In this document: positions 34,801-46,800 of the stretch, piece after piece
How the letters are laid out: the number at the start of each line of letters is the position of its first letter
Position numbering within the stretch: position 1 is the stretch's first letter
Source of the DNA: Bryobacterales bacterium
Lineage (GTDB): Bacteria > Acidobacteriota > Terriglobia > Bryobacterales > UBA6623
NCBI GenBank assembly: GCA_028819255.1
Contig: JAPPMB010000021.1
Coordinates: 1-58,610, forward strand
Direction: 5' to 3'
DNA: 58,610 bases
Notes under the pieces: generated by a model
Told to the model about the DNA's origin: nothing
The model's database searches: none
What the model saw: the letters and a program-made list of their open reading frames with translations, nothing else
Position numbers and translations under genes: made by a program

Positions 34801-37800
34801 GCGCGCCTCGTGCGCGAGGACGTCGGAACCAGCGTGGTTGCGTCGGTCGACTGGGCGGCGCTTCCGTTGCGGGCACCTTGGCTCGCAGAAGTGGTGGGGC
34901 GGGAAGAGCACCGCCATTCCGCCGCTGCGGACGATCTCCCCAGGCAACTCAGGGAACTGGCGCCCGAGGAACGTCGGGAAGAACTGATCCGGTTCCTCGG
35001 GGAGCAGCTGGTCCAGATCCTGCGCCTGCGCTCCGCCCCGTCGCCGTCGGCTGGGTTCTTCGAGCTGGGCATGGACTCGCTGATGGCGGTCGAGCTTCGC
35101 AACCGCCTGAACCGGGCCTTCCGGGATGCGTTCGTTGTCTCGAACACCGCGGTGTTCGATCATCCCGACATCGCGCGACTGGCGGAGCACCTCGCAGGCA
35201 AGCTTGCCGGAGTGTCACCGGAGACGCCGCGGGCGCGAGCCTTGCCCGCTGTCCGTCGCCGGGACGACGAACGTATCGCGATCGTCGGCATGGCCTGCCG
35301 CTTCCCTGGCGCGCCGGACGCTGAGGCCTTCTGGGAGCGGCTTCGCTCCGGGGCCGATCTGGTGACGAGGGGGCGTCCGGACGGGCTCTTCGTGGACGCC
35401 GAGACGGAGGCGGCGCGCCCCTTCGGCGCCTATGTGGAGGGCCTCGACCGCTTTGATGCGGGCTTCTTCCGGATCGCCCCGGTCGAGGCCGAACTGCTGG
35501 ATCCCCAGCAGCGGATGCTGCTCGAGACCAGCTGGGCGGCGCTGGAGGACGCCGGGATCGCCCCGGACGGGCTGCGCGGAAGCCGAACCGGAGTCTATGG
35601 GGGAGTGTGCGGCCACGACTACGAGGCCTTGGTCGCGACACTCGGCGGCGACGATCCGTCGACCAGCCTCTACAGATCCACGGGCATCGCCGCCTCCACC
35701 GCGGTCGGGCGGGTTGCCTTCGCGCTCGGCCTCGAGGGGCCGGCCATCACGGTGGACACCGCGTGTTCCTCGTCGCTGGTCGCTCTGCACCAAGCTTCGG
35801 GGGCGCTCCGCCACGGCGAGGCGGATCTGGTGCTGGCGGGAGGGGTGAACGCGATCCTGACGTCGAGCTTCACCCGTATCTTCACTGACGCCGGCATGCT
35901 GGCCGCGGATGGACGCTGCAAGACTTTCGACGCGGCGGCCGATGGTTATGTGCGGGGCGAGGGATGCGGGATGGTCGTGCTCAAGCGCCTTGTGGATGCG
36001 GAGGCGTCCGGAGACCGGATCCTCGCGGTACTGCTCGGATCGGCGGTCAACCAGGACGGCGCGAGTGCGGGCCTGACGGTTCCGAACGGCCCGGCACAGG
36101 AGCGCTCGATCGAGGAGGCGCTTGGACGGGCGGGCGTGGAGGCCTCCACGGTGGACTATCTGGAGGCGCACGGCACAGGAACCGAACTGGGCGATCCGGT
36201 CGAGGTGGAGGCGGCGGCTGCGGTGTACGGTCGCGGCCGGAGTCCGGACCGCCCGCTGCTGATCGGATCGGTGAAGACGAATGTGGGCCACCTCGAGGCG
36301 GCGGCGGGCGTGGCCGGGCTGATCAAGGCGGTGCTGGCGATCCGTTCCGGCGTGATTCCGCCGCACCTGCACTTCGAGCGGCCCAACCCGCGTATGGACT
36401 GGGAGGAGCTTCCCGTCCGGGTCACGTCGGAGGCGACCCGTTGGCCGGAGGCGGAGCGGCCGCGGCGGGCCGCGGTCAGCTCCTTCGGGTTCTCGGGCAC
36501 GAACGCACACGCCGTGATCGAGGAATATGCAAGAGAGCGCGAAGTCCCCCGCGTCAAGGTTCCTGCACTGCTCGGGTCCGGTGCGGACGCCCCCGTCCTG
36601 CAGACCGACGTGCCCCGCCGACACCGCCTGCTCCCGCTTGCGGCGAAATCCGAGGACGCGCTCCGCCAGCTGGCCGGTCGGTACCGGACCGCCGTCCTGG
36701 CCGATACGCCGCTCGCCGACATGGCGTGGACGGCCGGGGTGGGACGGACCCACTTTCCCCACCGCTCGGGCCTCGTGTTCACTGATCGCGCCTCGCTGCA
36801 GGCGCAGCTGGAGGTGGTGAGGCAGGATGCCGCGGCGTCGCCCGCCGCAGGGAAGATTGCTTTCCTCTACACCGGACAGGGGAGCCAGTGGGCGGGAATG
36901 GGCCGGGAGCTCTATGAGACTGAGCCGGTCTTCCGGGCGGTCCTGGACCGGTGCGAGGAGGTGTTCCGCTCAGAGCGCGGGAGATCGCTCCTCGCGGTGA
37001 TGTTCCAGGATGCAGAGCGGCTGGACCGGACCGAATGGACGCAGCCGGCACTATACGCGCTTGAGAGCGCACTGACCGCGTTGTGGGCGAGTGTGGGGGT
37101 CCGGCCCGACATCGTCTTCGGGCACAGCGCGGGAGAGATCGCGGCCGCGGCCGCCGCCGGGGCCTTTGACGTCGAGACCGGGATGCGGTTCGCCACGCGA
37201 CGGGCCTCGCTCATGGGTTCGCTTCCCGAAGGAGGTGCGATGGCGGCGGTGTTCGCGTCGCACGGCTCCGTTTCAGCTGCGCTCGATGGTGTGGTGTCCT
37301 TGGCGGCGGACAACGGTGCGCACCAAGTGGTGAGCGGTCCGGACGCCGAGATCGAGGCGCTCCTGAATGCCTTCAGCGAAGACGGCGTCCAGGCGGAATC
37401 CCTTTCGGTCAGCCACGCCTTCCACAGTGCGCTGATGGACCCGGTGCTGGCGGAGCTGGAAGCGGAGGCTCCCGAGGCCTCGGAACCCTCGGTGCGGTTC
37501 GTGAGCGACGTGACCGGGCGTGTGCTGGAAGGCGTCCCCGACGGGGCGTACTGGCGGCGCCAGGCGCGCGAGCCGGTCCAGTTCGCGACGGCTGTAAGGA
37601 CGCTGGCGGCTCTGGAGGCGGGGCTTCTGCTGGAGATTGGGCCCCACGCCGTGCTGGGACCGATGGCGGCGCTCGCCTGGCCGCAAACCGATGTGCCGAC
37701 CGCGATCCCGAGCCAGCGGCGCGGCGGGAACGGGGACTTCATCGGCGCGGTGGCGGTTGCGTACGAGGCAGGGCTCGACATTGCCTTCGAGGGGCTGTTC

Positions 37801-40800
37801 GTCGGGGAGCGTCGGCGGCGGGTTGCGCTGCCCGCCTATCCCTTCCAGCGGGAGCGCTACTGGATCTCCACCTCCCTGATTCCGCAGCCAGCTGCCGGGC
37901 ATGCGCTGCTCGGAGTCCTGCGGGATTCCCCTGATGGCGAATTCTCCTTCGAGAGGCAGTTGCACCGTCGCGATCCGGCGTGGCTCCCGGATTACCGGGT
38001 GTTCGGCCAAGTGTTGGCGCCGGGTGCGCTCTACGCGGCGCAGGTGGGTGAAGCGCTTAGGGAAACGCGCCACGACCTTCCCTTCGTCCTCGGGGAGACC
38101 GCGATCACGCGCCCGCTGGTGCTGTCGGACGACGGAGGCCGGACGGTTCAGGTCGTGGTCGGCGAGGACCGCCGCTGGAGGGTCGTCAGCAGGGATGCTG
38201 AGGGTCGATGGGAGACTCACGCCGAGGGGCGTTGGAACCCCCTCGCGGAAGCCGCGCCCCCTCCGGCAGACCTCGGTGCCTTGAAGGAGGGTCTTGCCCA
38301 GGCGGACGTGGACTTCGAGTCGGACCTCGTCGGCTTCGAGTACGGGCCGGCCTTCCGTGGTTTGGGCCGGCTCTGGTCGGGTCCGGGCGAGGCGCTGGGC
38401 GAGGTGCTTCTTCCCGCAGGGACGGACTCCCAGAGCCTCCTCGCGCATCCTGCACTGCTCGACGCCTGTTTCCAAGTGCAGGGTCGGATCCCGGAACTGG
38501 CCGGAGCAGCGGGCACGTGGCTGCCGATCGGCTGGGAACGCTTCGTCCTGCACGACGCGCTGCCGGATCGCGTCTTCTGCCGTGCGCTCGACCGCGGCGC
38601 AGGCGGGGAGACGCGCACGGCCGACGTTTGGCTCTACAGGTCGACGGGTGAGGAACTGGCGCGCATCGAGGGCTTCGCGCTCGGACGGGCGAGCCGAGCC
38701 GCCCTGGTGCGTGACCAGCTGGAGGAAGCGCTGCACGAGGTGGTGTGGCGCGACGGGGCGGCGGTCGGACTCCGGGATGCGGACTTTCTCGCCGGGCCTC
38801 AGGAGATCGAGTCCGGTTTGGAATCGGTGGACGGATATTTTGAGGCGGAGGGCCGGGACGGGGCCTCGGTCGCCGCGCTCGGGCGCGAACTGGAGCGTGA
38901 ATCCCGCCGATGCCTGCTTGGCGCACTCGGGGAACTGGGATGGGAGCCCAGGCCGGGAGACCGTTTCGAGACGGACGAGCTGCGACGCCGGCTGAGAGTG
39001 ACGGGGGATCACGGTCGGCTGTTCGCCCGGTTCCTGTCGCTGATGGAGGAGATGGGTCTCCTCGGCCGGGACCCGGCAGGCGGCTGGTTTGTGGCGACCG
39101 CACCGGACCTGCCTTCGGAGTCCGACACTGGGCCGACCGACTCCGAAGGCGATTCCATCGAGCTGGCGCTGCTCCGCCGGTGCGGGGAGTCGCTCGCCGA
39201 GGTGCTCAGGGGGCGTGCCGACGCGCTGGACCTGCTGTTCGGCGGCGAGCCGGGGGCGGCGAGCCTGTTCCGCGACTCGCCCGCCGCGAGGGCGATGAAC
39301 CGCATGGTCGCCGACGGCATCCGCACGGCGGTCGCCGGTTTGCCGGACGGACGGCCGCTGCGAGTGATCGAGATCGGCGCGGGGACCGGTGCGACCACGT
39401 CCGCCCTCCTGGAGGTTCTGCCGGCCGGCTCGACCCGATATACCTTCACCGACATCTCGACCGGCTTCTTCCCGGACGCGGAGCGGCGGTTCGGCGAACG
39501 GGGCGTGGACTTTCGCTTCCTTGGGCTCGACATCGAACGGGATCCTGCAGATCAGGGGTTCGCGCTCCACGGCTTCGACCTCGTGATCGCCGCGAACGTC
39601 CTGCACGCGACGCGCGACCTGGGTGAGACGCTCGACCACTGCCGACGCCTCCTGGCGCCGTCGGGCGTGCTGGTGGCCGTTGAGGAGACCGCCCGGAAGG
39701 AATGGCTGGACCTGACCTTCGGACTCCTGCCGGGCTGGTGGCGCTCCCGCGACGCTTATCGCTCCGACTACGCGCTGATTCCGCCCCCCGTCTGGCGGCA
39801 AGCCCTCACCGACGCCGGATTCGGATGTGCGTCCCTCGTTGAGGCGCCCTCCGGGGCACTCCTGATCTTGGCGCGGGGTCCGTCCGAGGTGGTGTCGGAC
39901 AGCGGTCTGTTCGTGCTGGCCGGCGAGAGCGAGTTAGGAGCCGAACTGGCGGAGGAGCTGGATCGCCGGGGAAGCCGGGCGGTCGAGGGGCCCGTGGACG
40001 GCGACCGTCCGGCATGGCGTGCGTTCTTCGAGTCCTTGCCCGGTGTGCTTTCGCTCCGAGGTGTGGCGTATCTCGGCGGGGTCCGGCGGGATGGGCCGGA
40101 CCTCTCGACCATGGAGCTTCAGGCGGATCTGGAGGTGGTGTGCGCCGGCGTGCTGGCGATGGTCCAGGGGATGTCGGACGCGGGTGTGTCACCCGTGAAC
40201 GGCACTTGGTTCGTGACACGGGGCGGCCAAGTGATCGACCGGGAGCGCTCCGGCGCACTCGCGGGTGCTGCGCTGTGGGGCTTTGCGAGCGTGGTCGATC
40301 TGGAGCACGGGGATCTTAGGCCGCGCCTGCTGGACCTGGATCCGGCGGCTCCCCCGTCGGCGGCCACGCTTGCCGACGAGCTGCTTTGGCCCGACCGGGA
40401 GACACGCATTGCCCGACGGGACGGGGCCCGTCTCGTCGCTCGGCTCACGCGCCTCGCGGGACGGGCCGACTTCCCGTCGAGGCCCGGGAAGTTTGGCTCC
40501 GCGGATCCGTGTCCCGACGAGGTCCGGCTGCGCGGGGATCGGAGCTATCTGATCACCGGCGGACTTGGGGGGATCGGTCTCGAGGTGGCGCGCTGGCTCG
40601 CCGGGGCGGGAGCCGGAGCCGTCGTCGTGAACGGACGCCGCGCACCCGACACGGCAGCCGCGGCAGCCATTGAGCAGTTGCGGGAGGGCGGTGCCGAGGT
40701 GCGCATCGAGATCGCCGACGTCACCGCCCCGGAGGCGGTGGCGAGGATGCTCCAGCGCATCGACGCCGAACTGCCTCCGCTGGCGGGCGTGATCCACAGC

Positions 40801-43800
40801 GTCGGAGCGCTCGCCGACGCGGCGTTGACGAACCAGGACTGGGAGCGGTTCGAGCGGGTGCTAGGGCCAAAGGTGTTGGGGGCCTGGCGGCTCCACCGCG
40901 CGACGCTCGACCGGGAACTCGACCTGTTTGTTCTGTTCTCAAGCCTGGCGGGCGTCGTCGGGAGTCCGGGCCAGGCCAATCACGCCGCGGCCAACTCCTT
41001 CCTCGACCAGTTGGCGCGGCACCGGAGGGCGCTGGGCCTGCCGGCTCAAGCCGTTGCCTGGGGGGCGTGGTCGGACATCGGCGAGGCCGAGGAGCATCGC
41101 GAACGCATCGCGACGCGACTCGCCGGCTACGGCGAGGAGTGGATGGATCCCGAGCAGGGAATCCGCGCTTTGGCGCGGCTTGTGCGGGAGGATGTCGGTG
41201 CCGGCGTTGTGGCACGCTTCGATTGGTCGGCGCTTCCGTCGCGCGCGCCTTGGATCGAAGAACTGGCAGGGCGCGAGGAGGACCGCTCTTCCGCGGATCG
41301 GGACGATCTTCTCAAGCGGCTGCGGGGACTTCCCCCCAGCGGGCGCCGGGACGAGTTGATCCGGTTCCTCGGGCAACAGCTGGTCCAGATCCTGCGCCTC
41401 CGCTCCGCACCGTCGCCGTCGACAGGATTCTTCGAGCTGGGAATGGACTCGCTGATGGCGGTCGAGCTTCGCAACCGCCTGAACCGGGCCTTCCGAGATG
41501 CGTTCGTTGTCTCGAACACCGCGGTGTTCGATCATCCCGACATCGAGCGGCTGGCGGAACACCTGGCGGACAAGCTTGCCGGAGTGTCCCCGGATGTGTC
41601 GCGGCTTCGAGCCTCGCCTGCCGCCAGGCGCCGGGACGACGAACGCATCGCGATCGTCGGCATGGCCTGCCGCTTCCCCGGGGCGCCGGACGCCGAGGCG
41701 TTCCGGGAGCAGCTGCGCTGCGGGGCCGATCTGGTGACGCAGGGGCGTCCTGACGGGCTCTTCGTGGACGCCGAGACGGAGGCGGCGCGCCCCTTCGGCG
41801 CCTACGTGGAGGGCCTCGACGGCTTCGATGCGGGCTTCTTCCGGATTGCCCCGGTCGAAGCCGAACTCCTCGATCCCCAGCAGCGGATGCTGCTTGAGAC
41901 CAGCTGGGCGGCGCTTGAAGACGCCGGGATCGCCCCGGACGGCCTGCGCGGAAGCCGAACCGCAGTCTATGGCGGGGTGGCGTCGAGCGATTACCAGGCG
42001 CTTGTCGCCGGTCTTGGCGGCGATCCGTCGACCAACATCTACAGGTCCACCGGCATCGCCGCCTCGACCGCGGTTGGCCGGGTCGCCTTCGCGCTCGGCC
42101 TCGAGGGACCGGCCGTCACCGTGGACACCGCGTGCTCGTCGTCGCTGGTCGCGCTGCACCAGGCGGCGGGGGCGATTCGGCAGGGCGAGGCGGACTTGGC
42201 GCTGGCGGGCGGCGTGAACGCGATCCTGACGTCTACCGCTACCCGGATATTCGCTGACGCCGGCATGCTCGCCGCGGACGGACGCTGCAAGACCTTCGAC
42301 GCGGCGGCCGACGGCTACGTGCGGGGCGAGGGCTGCGGGATGGTCGTGCTGAAGCGTCTTGCCGATGCGGAGGCCGCAGGAGACCGGATTCTGGCGGTTC
42401 TGCTCGGATCGGCGGTCAACCAGGACGGCGCGAGCGCCGGCCTGACCGTTCCGAACGGCCCGGCCCAGGAGCGCGTCATTGAGGAGGCGCTTGCGCGGGC
42501 GGGAGTGGATGCCGCCTCTGTGGACTATCTGGAGGCGCACGGCACGGGGACCGAACTGGGCGATCCGGTCGAGGTGGCGGCGGCTGCTGCGGTGTACGGT
42601 CGCGGCCGGAGTCCGGACCGCCCGCTGCTGGTCGGATCGGTGAAGACGAATGTGGGCCACCTCGAGGCGGCGGCGGGCGCGGCCGGGCTGATCAAGACGG
42701 TGCTCGCGATCCGTTCCGGGATGATTCCGCGGCACCTGCACTTCGAGCGGCCCAACCCGCGGATGGACTGGGGGGAGCTTCCCGTCCGAGTGACGTCGCA
42801 GGCGACCCCCTGGCCGGAGGCGGAGCGGCCGCGGCGGGCTGCGGTCAGCTCCTTCGGATATTCGGGCACGAACGCCCATGTCGTGATCGAGGGATACGCG
42901 GAGGAACGCGAACCGCCGCGCGTCGAGATCGCCGCACTGCCGGTGTCCGCCACGGACGGTGCCGGTCCGCAGACCGGTTCCCGCCCGCACCGCGTGCTCC
43001 CGCTGTCTGCGAAGTCCGAGGGCGCGCTCCGTCAGCTGGCCGACCGGTACCGGGCCGCCCTCTCGGGGGACGTGCCGCTCGCCGACATGGCGTGGACGGC
43101 GGGCGCGGGCCGGAGCCACTTCCGGCACCGCTCGGGCCTCGTGTTCAGCGATCGCGCCTCGTTGGAGGAGCAGCTGGAGGCGGCGAGGCAGGGCGCGGTG
43201 GCGTCGCCTTCGCAAGGACCGGTCGCATTCCTCTACACCGGGCAGGGGAGCCAGTGGGCGGGGATGGGCCGGGAGCTCTATGGGACCGAGCCGGTCTTCC
43301 GGGCGGTCCTGGACCGGTGCGAGGCGGTGTTCCGCGCAGAGCGCGGAAGATCGCTTCTGGCCGTAATGTTCGAGGACTCCTCCGGGCGGATCGAGCGCAC
43401 CGAATGGACGCAGCCGGCACTGTACGCACTGGAGAGCGGGCTGACCGCTCTCTGGGCGAGCGTGGGGGTGCGGCCCGACATCGTCTTCGGGCACAGCGTC
43501 GGAGAGATCGCGGCGGCGGCCGCCGCGGGCGCCATTGACGTCGAGACCGGGATGCGGTTTGCCGCTCGCCGGGGCGCGCTGATGGGTTCGCTCCCGGCGG
43601 ACGGCATGATGGCGGCGGTGTTCGCTTCGCCGGAGCGGGTCGCTTCCGAACTGGACGGTACGGCGTGCTTGGCGGCGGACAACGGCACGCACCAGGTCGT
43701 GAGCGGGCCAAAGTCCGAAATCGAGGCGCTCCTGAAGACGCTCGAGGAGGACGGTCTCCGAGCGGACCGTCTCCGGACCAGCCATGCGCACCACAGCGCG

Positions 43801-46800
43801 CTGATGGACCCGGTGCTGGCGGAGTTGGAAGCGGCGGCCCCGAAGGCCGCGGCACCCTCGCTGCGGCTGGTGAGCGGCGCAAGCGGGCGCGCGCTGGAGA
43901 GCGCCCCCGACGGGGCGTACTGGCGGTGCCAGGCGCGCGAGCCGGTCCAGTTCGCGACGGCGGTGCGGACGCTGGCGGCCCTGGAGGCGCGGCTTCTGCT
44001 GGAGATCGGGCCCGGCAGCGTGCTGGGACCGATGGCGGCACTCGCCTGGCCGCGCGGCGATGTGCCTGCCGTGATTCCGAGCCAGCGGCGCGGCGGGAAC
44101 GGGGACTTCGTCGCTGCCGTGGCGGGCGCGTACGAGGCGGGGCTCGACATTGCCTTCGAAGGTCTGTTCGCAGGGGAGCGGCGGCGGCGGGTTTCGCTGC
44201 CCTCCTATCCCTTCCAGCGGGAGCGCCACTGGATCCCTCCCTCGCTGCGTCGGCCGTCCGAGACGGCGCACACGCTCCTCGGTGGGCAACGGGATTCCCC
44301 GGATGGCGAGCATTCCTTCGAGAGGCAGCTGCACAGGCGGGATCCGGCGTGGCTGGCGGACCATCGCGTGTTCGGTGAAGTCGTCGCACCGGGCGCACTC
44401 TACGCGGCGCAGGTGGGTGAAGCGCTTCGGGAAACGCACCACGACCTTCCCGTGGTCCTCGCCGAGACCGCGATCACGCGCCCGCTCGTGTTGTCGGGCG
44501 ACGAGGGCAGGGTGGTTCAGGTGGTGCTCGGCCAGGATCGCGCCTGGACGGTCGTCAGCAAGGATGCGGGGGGCCGCTGGGAGACGCACGCCGAAGGCCG
44601 CTGGGCACGCCTCGCCGCAGCCACATCCGAGCCTGCGGATCTGCGTGCGCTGCAAGCCGGCCTCACCCAGGTGGATGTGGAGGCCCGGTACCTCGAACTC
44701 GGTCGGGACGCCACCGGACTCGCCTACGGGCCGGCGTTCCGCGGCTTGACCCGGCTCTGGTCGGGTTCCGGCGAGGCCCTGGGCGAAGTGCTACTGCCGG
44801 CGGGGACGGATCACGGGAGACTTCTGGCGCACCCGGCACTGCTCGACGCCTGCTTCCAGGTGCTTGCGGGGATCCGGGGACTGGCTGAGACGGGGGGCAC
44901 ATGGCTGCCGATCGGCTGGAACCGCTTCGTCCTGCACGACGCGCTGCCGGATCGCGTATTCTGCCGGGCACTCGACCACGGTGAAGAAGCGGCGACGCGC
45001 CGGGCCGATCTCTGGCTCTATGCGAAGACGGGCGAGGAACTGGCGCGCTTCGAGGGCTTCGCACTCAGACGCGCGAGCCGGACGGCCCTTTCGGATCACC
45101 GGTTGGAAGAGAGGCTGCACGAGGTGGTGTGGCGCGAGGGGGCGGCAGTGGGACTCCGGGAGGCGGACTTCCTCGCCGGACCGGAGGAGATCGGGTCCTG
45201 TCTGGAAGCGTCGGACGGCTACCTTGAGGCGGAAGGCAGGGACGGGGCGTCGCTCGCCGCGATGGAGCGCGAACTGGAGCGCGAGTCACGATGGCACTTG
45301 CTCCGCGGATTCCGGGAGCTGGGATGGAAGCCCCGGACGGGAGACCGTTTCGAGACGGACGAGCTACGGCGCCGGCTCCGTGTGACGGAGGATCACGGCC
45401 GGTTGTTCAGCCGGTTGCTGACGATGCTGGACGGGATGGGGATCCTCGGCCGGGAACCGGCAGGCGGATGGCTTGTTGCGGCCGTGCCGGAAGCGCCTGC
45501 GGAACTCGGTGCGGAGCTGTCCGGCCCCGAGACCCAATCCGTCGAGCTGGGCCTGCTTCGCCGTTGCGGGGGGGCACTCGCCGAGGTGCTCCGCGGTCGG
45601 GTCGATGCGGTGGACCTGCTCGTCGGCGGAGAGCCCGGAGCGGAGAGCCTGTACCGCGACTCGCCCATCGCGCGGGCCGTGAACCGCATGGTCGCCGACG
45701 GCGTGCGCGCGGCGGTCGTCGGGTTGCCGGAAGGCCGGACACTGCGAGTGATCGAGATCGGCGCAGGGACGGGCGCGACCACGTCCGCCCTCCTGAGCGT
45801 CCTGCCTGCCGGTCGGGCCGAATACACCTTCACCGACATCTCGGCGGACTCGTTCCCGGACGCGGAGCGACGATTCGGCGAACGGGACGTGGACCTGCGT
45901 TTCCGGGCGCTCGACATCGAACGGGATCCGACCGATCAGGGGTTTACGCGCCACGCATACGACCTCGTGGTTGCGACGAGCGTCCTGCATCTGACCCGCG
46001 ACCTCGGTCAGACGCTCGCCCATTGCCGGCGCCTTCTGGCCCCGTCGGGAGTGCTGGTGGCGGTCGAGGAAACCGCCCGCAAGGAATGGCTGGACCTGAC
46101 CGTCGGACTGCTGCCCGGCTGGTGGCGTTACCGGGACGCTTATCGCTCCGACCACCCGCTGGTTCGGCCCCCTGTCTGGCGGCAGGCCCTCAGGGACGCC
46201 GGATTTGGGGCGGCGTCCCTGACCGAGCTTCCGTCAGGGGCGCTCCTGATCCTGGCACGGGGACCGTCGGAGGTGGGAGCGGAAGGCGGGCTGTTCGTGC
46301 TGGCGGGAGAGAGCGAGGTGGGTGCCGATCTGGCCGAGGAGCTGGATCGCCGGGGGAGCCGGGTGGTCGAAGGGCCCGCGGACGGCGACCGTCAGGCGTG
46401 GCGCGGGTTCTTTGAGTCATTGCCCGTGTCGCTTGCGCTGCGGGGCGTGGCGTACTTGGGCGGGATCCGGTGGAGCGGTGCGGAGCTTTCGGCCAGGGAG
46501 CTTGAGGCGGAGCTTGAGGCGGTAGGTGCTGGCGCACTGGCGCTGGTCCAGGGGATGGCGGACGCGGGTGTGTCGCCCGTGAACGGCACTTGGTTCGTGA
46601 CCCGGGGCGGTCAGGTGATCGATCTGGAGCGTTCCGGCGAACTCGCCGGTGCCTTGCTGTGGGGTTTTGCGGGTGTGGTGGAGCTGGAGCACGGGGATCT
46701 TACGCCGCGCCTGCTGGACCTGGATCCTCAATCTCCCCCGTCCGCCGGCACGCTTGCCGACGAGCTGCTCTTCCCCGACCGGGAGACGCGCATCGCCCGA

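Noticed and set aside
40939..44655. Very long minus-strand open frame (about 1238 codons) opposite the PKS
   Set aside because: It is an antisense shadow of high-GC PKS coding DNA. Similar frames recur opposite the same part of each module (for example 37273-39801, 33502-35190 and 52585-54273), and the residues are Arg/Pro/His-rich with no domain.
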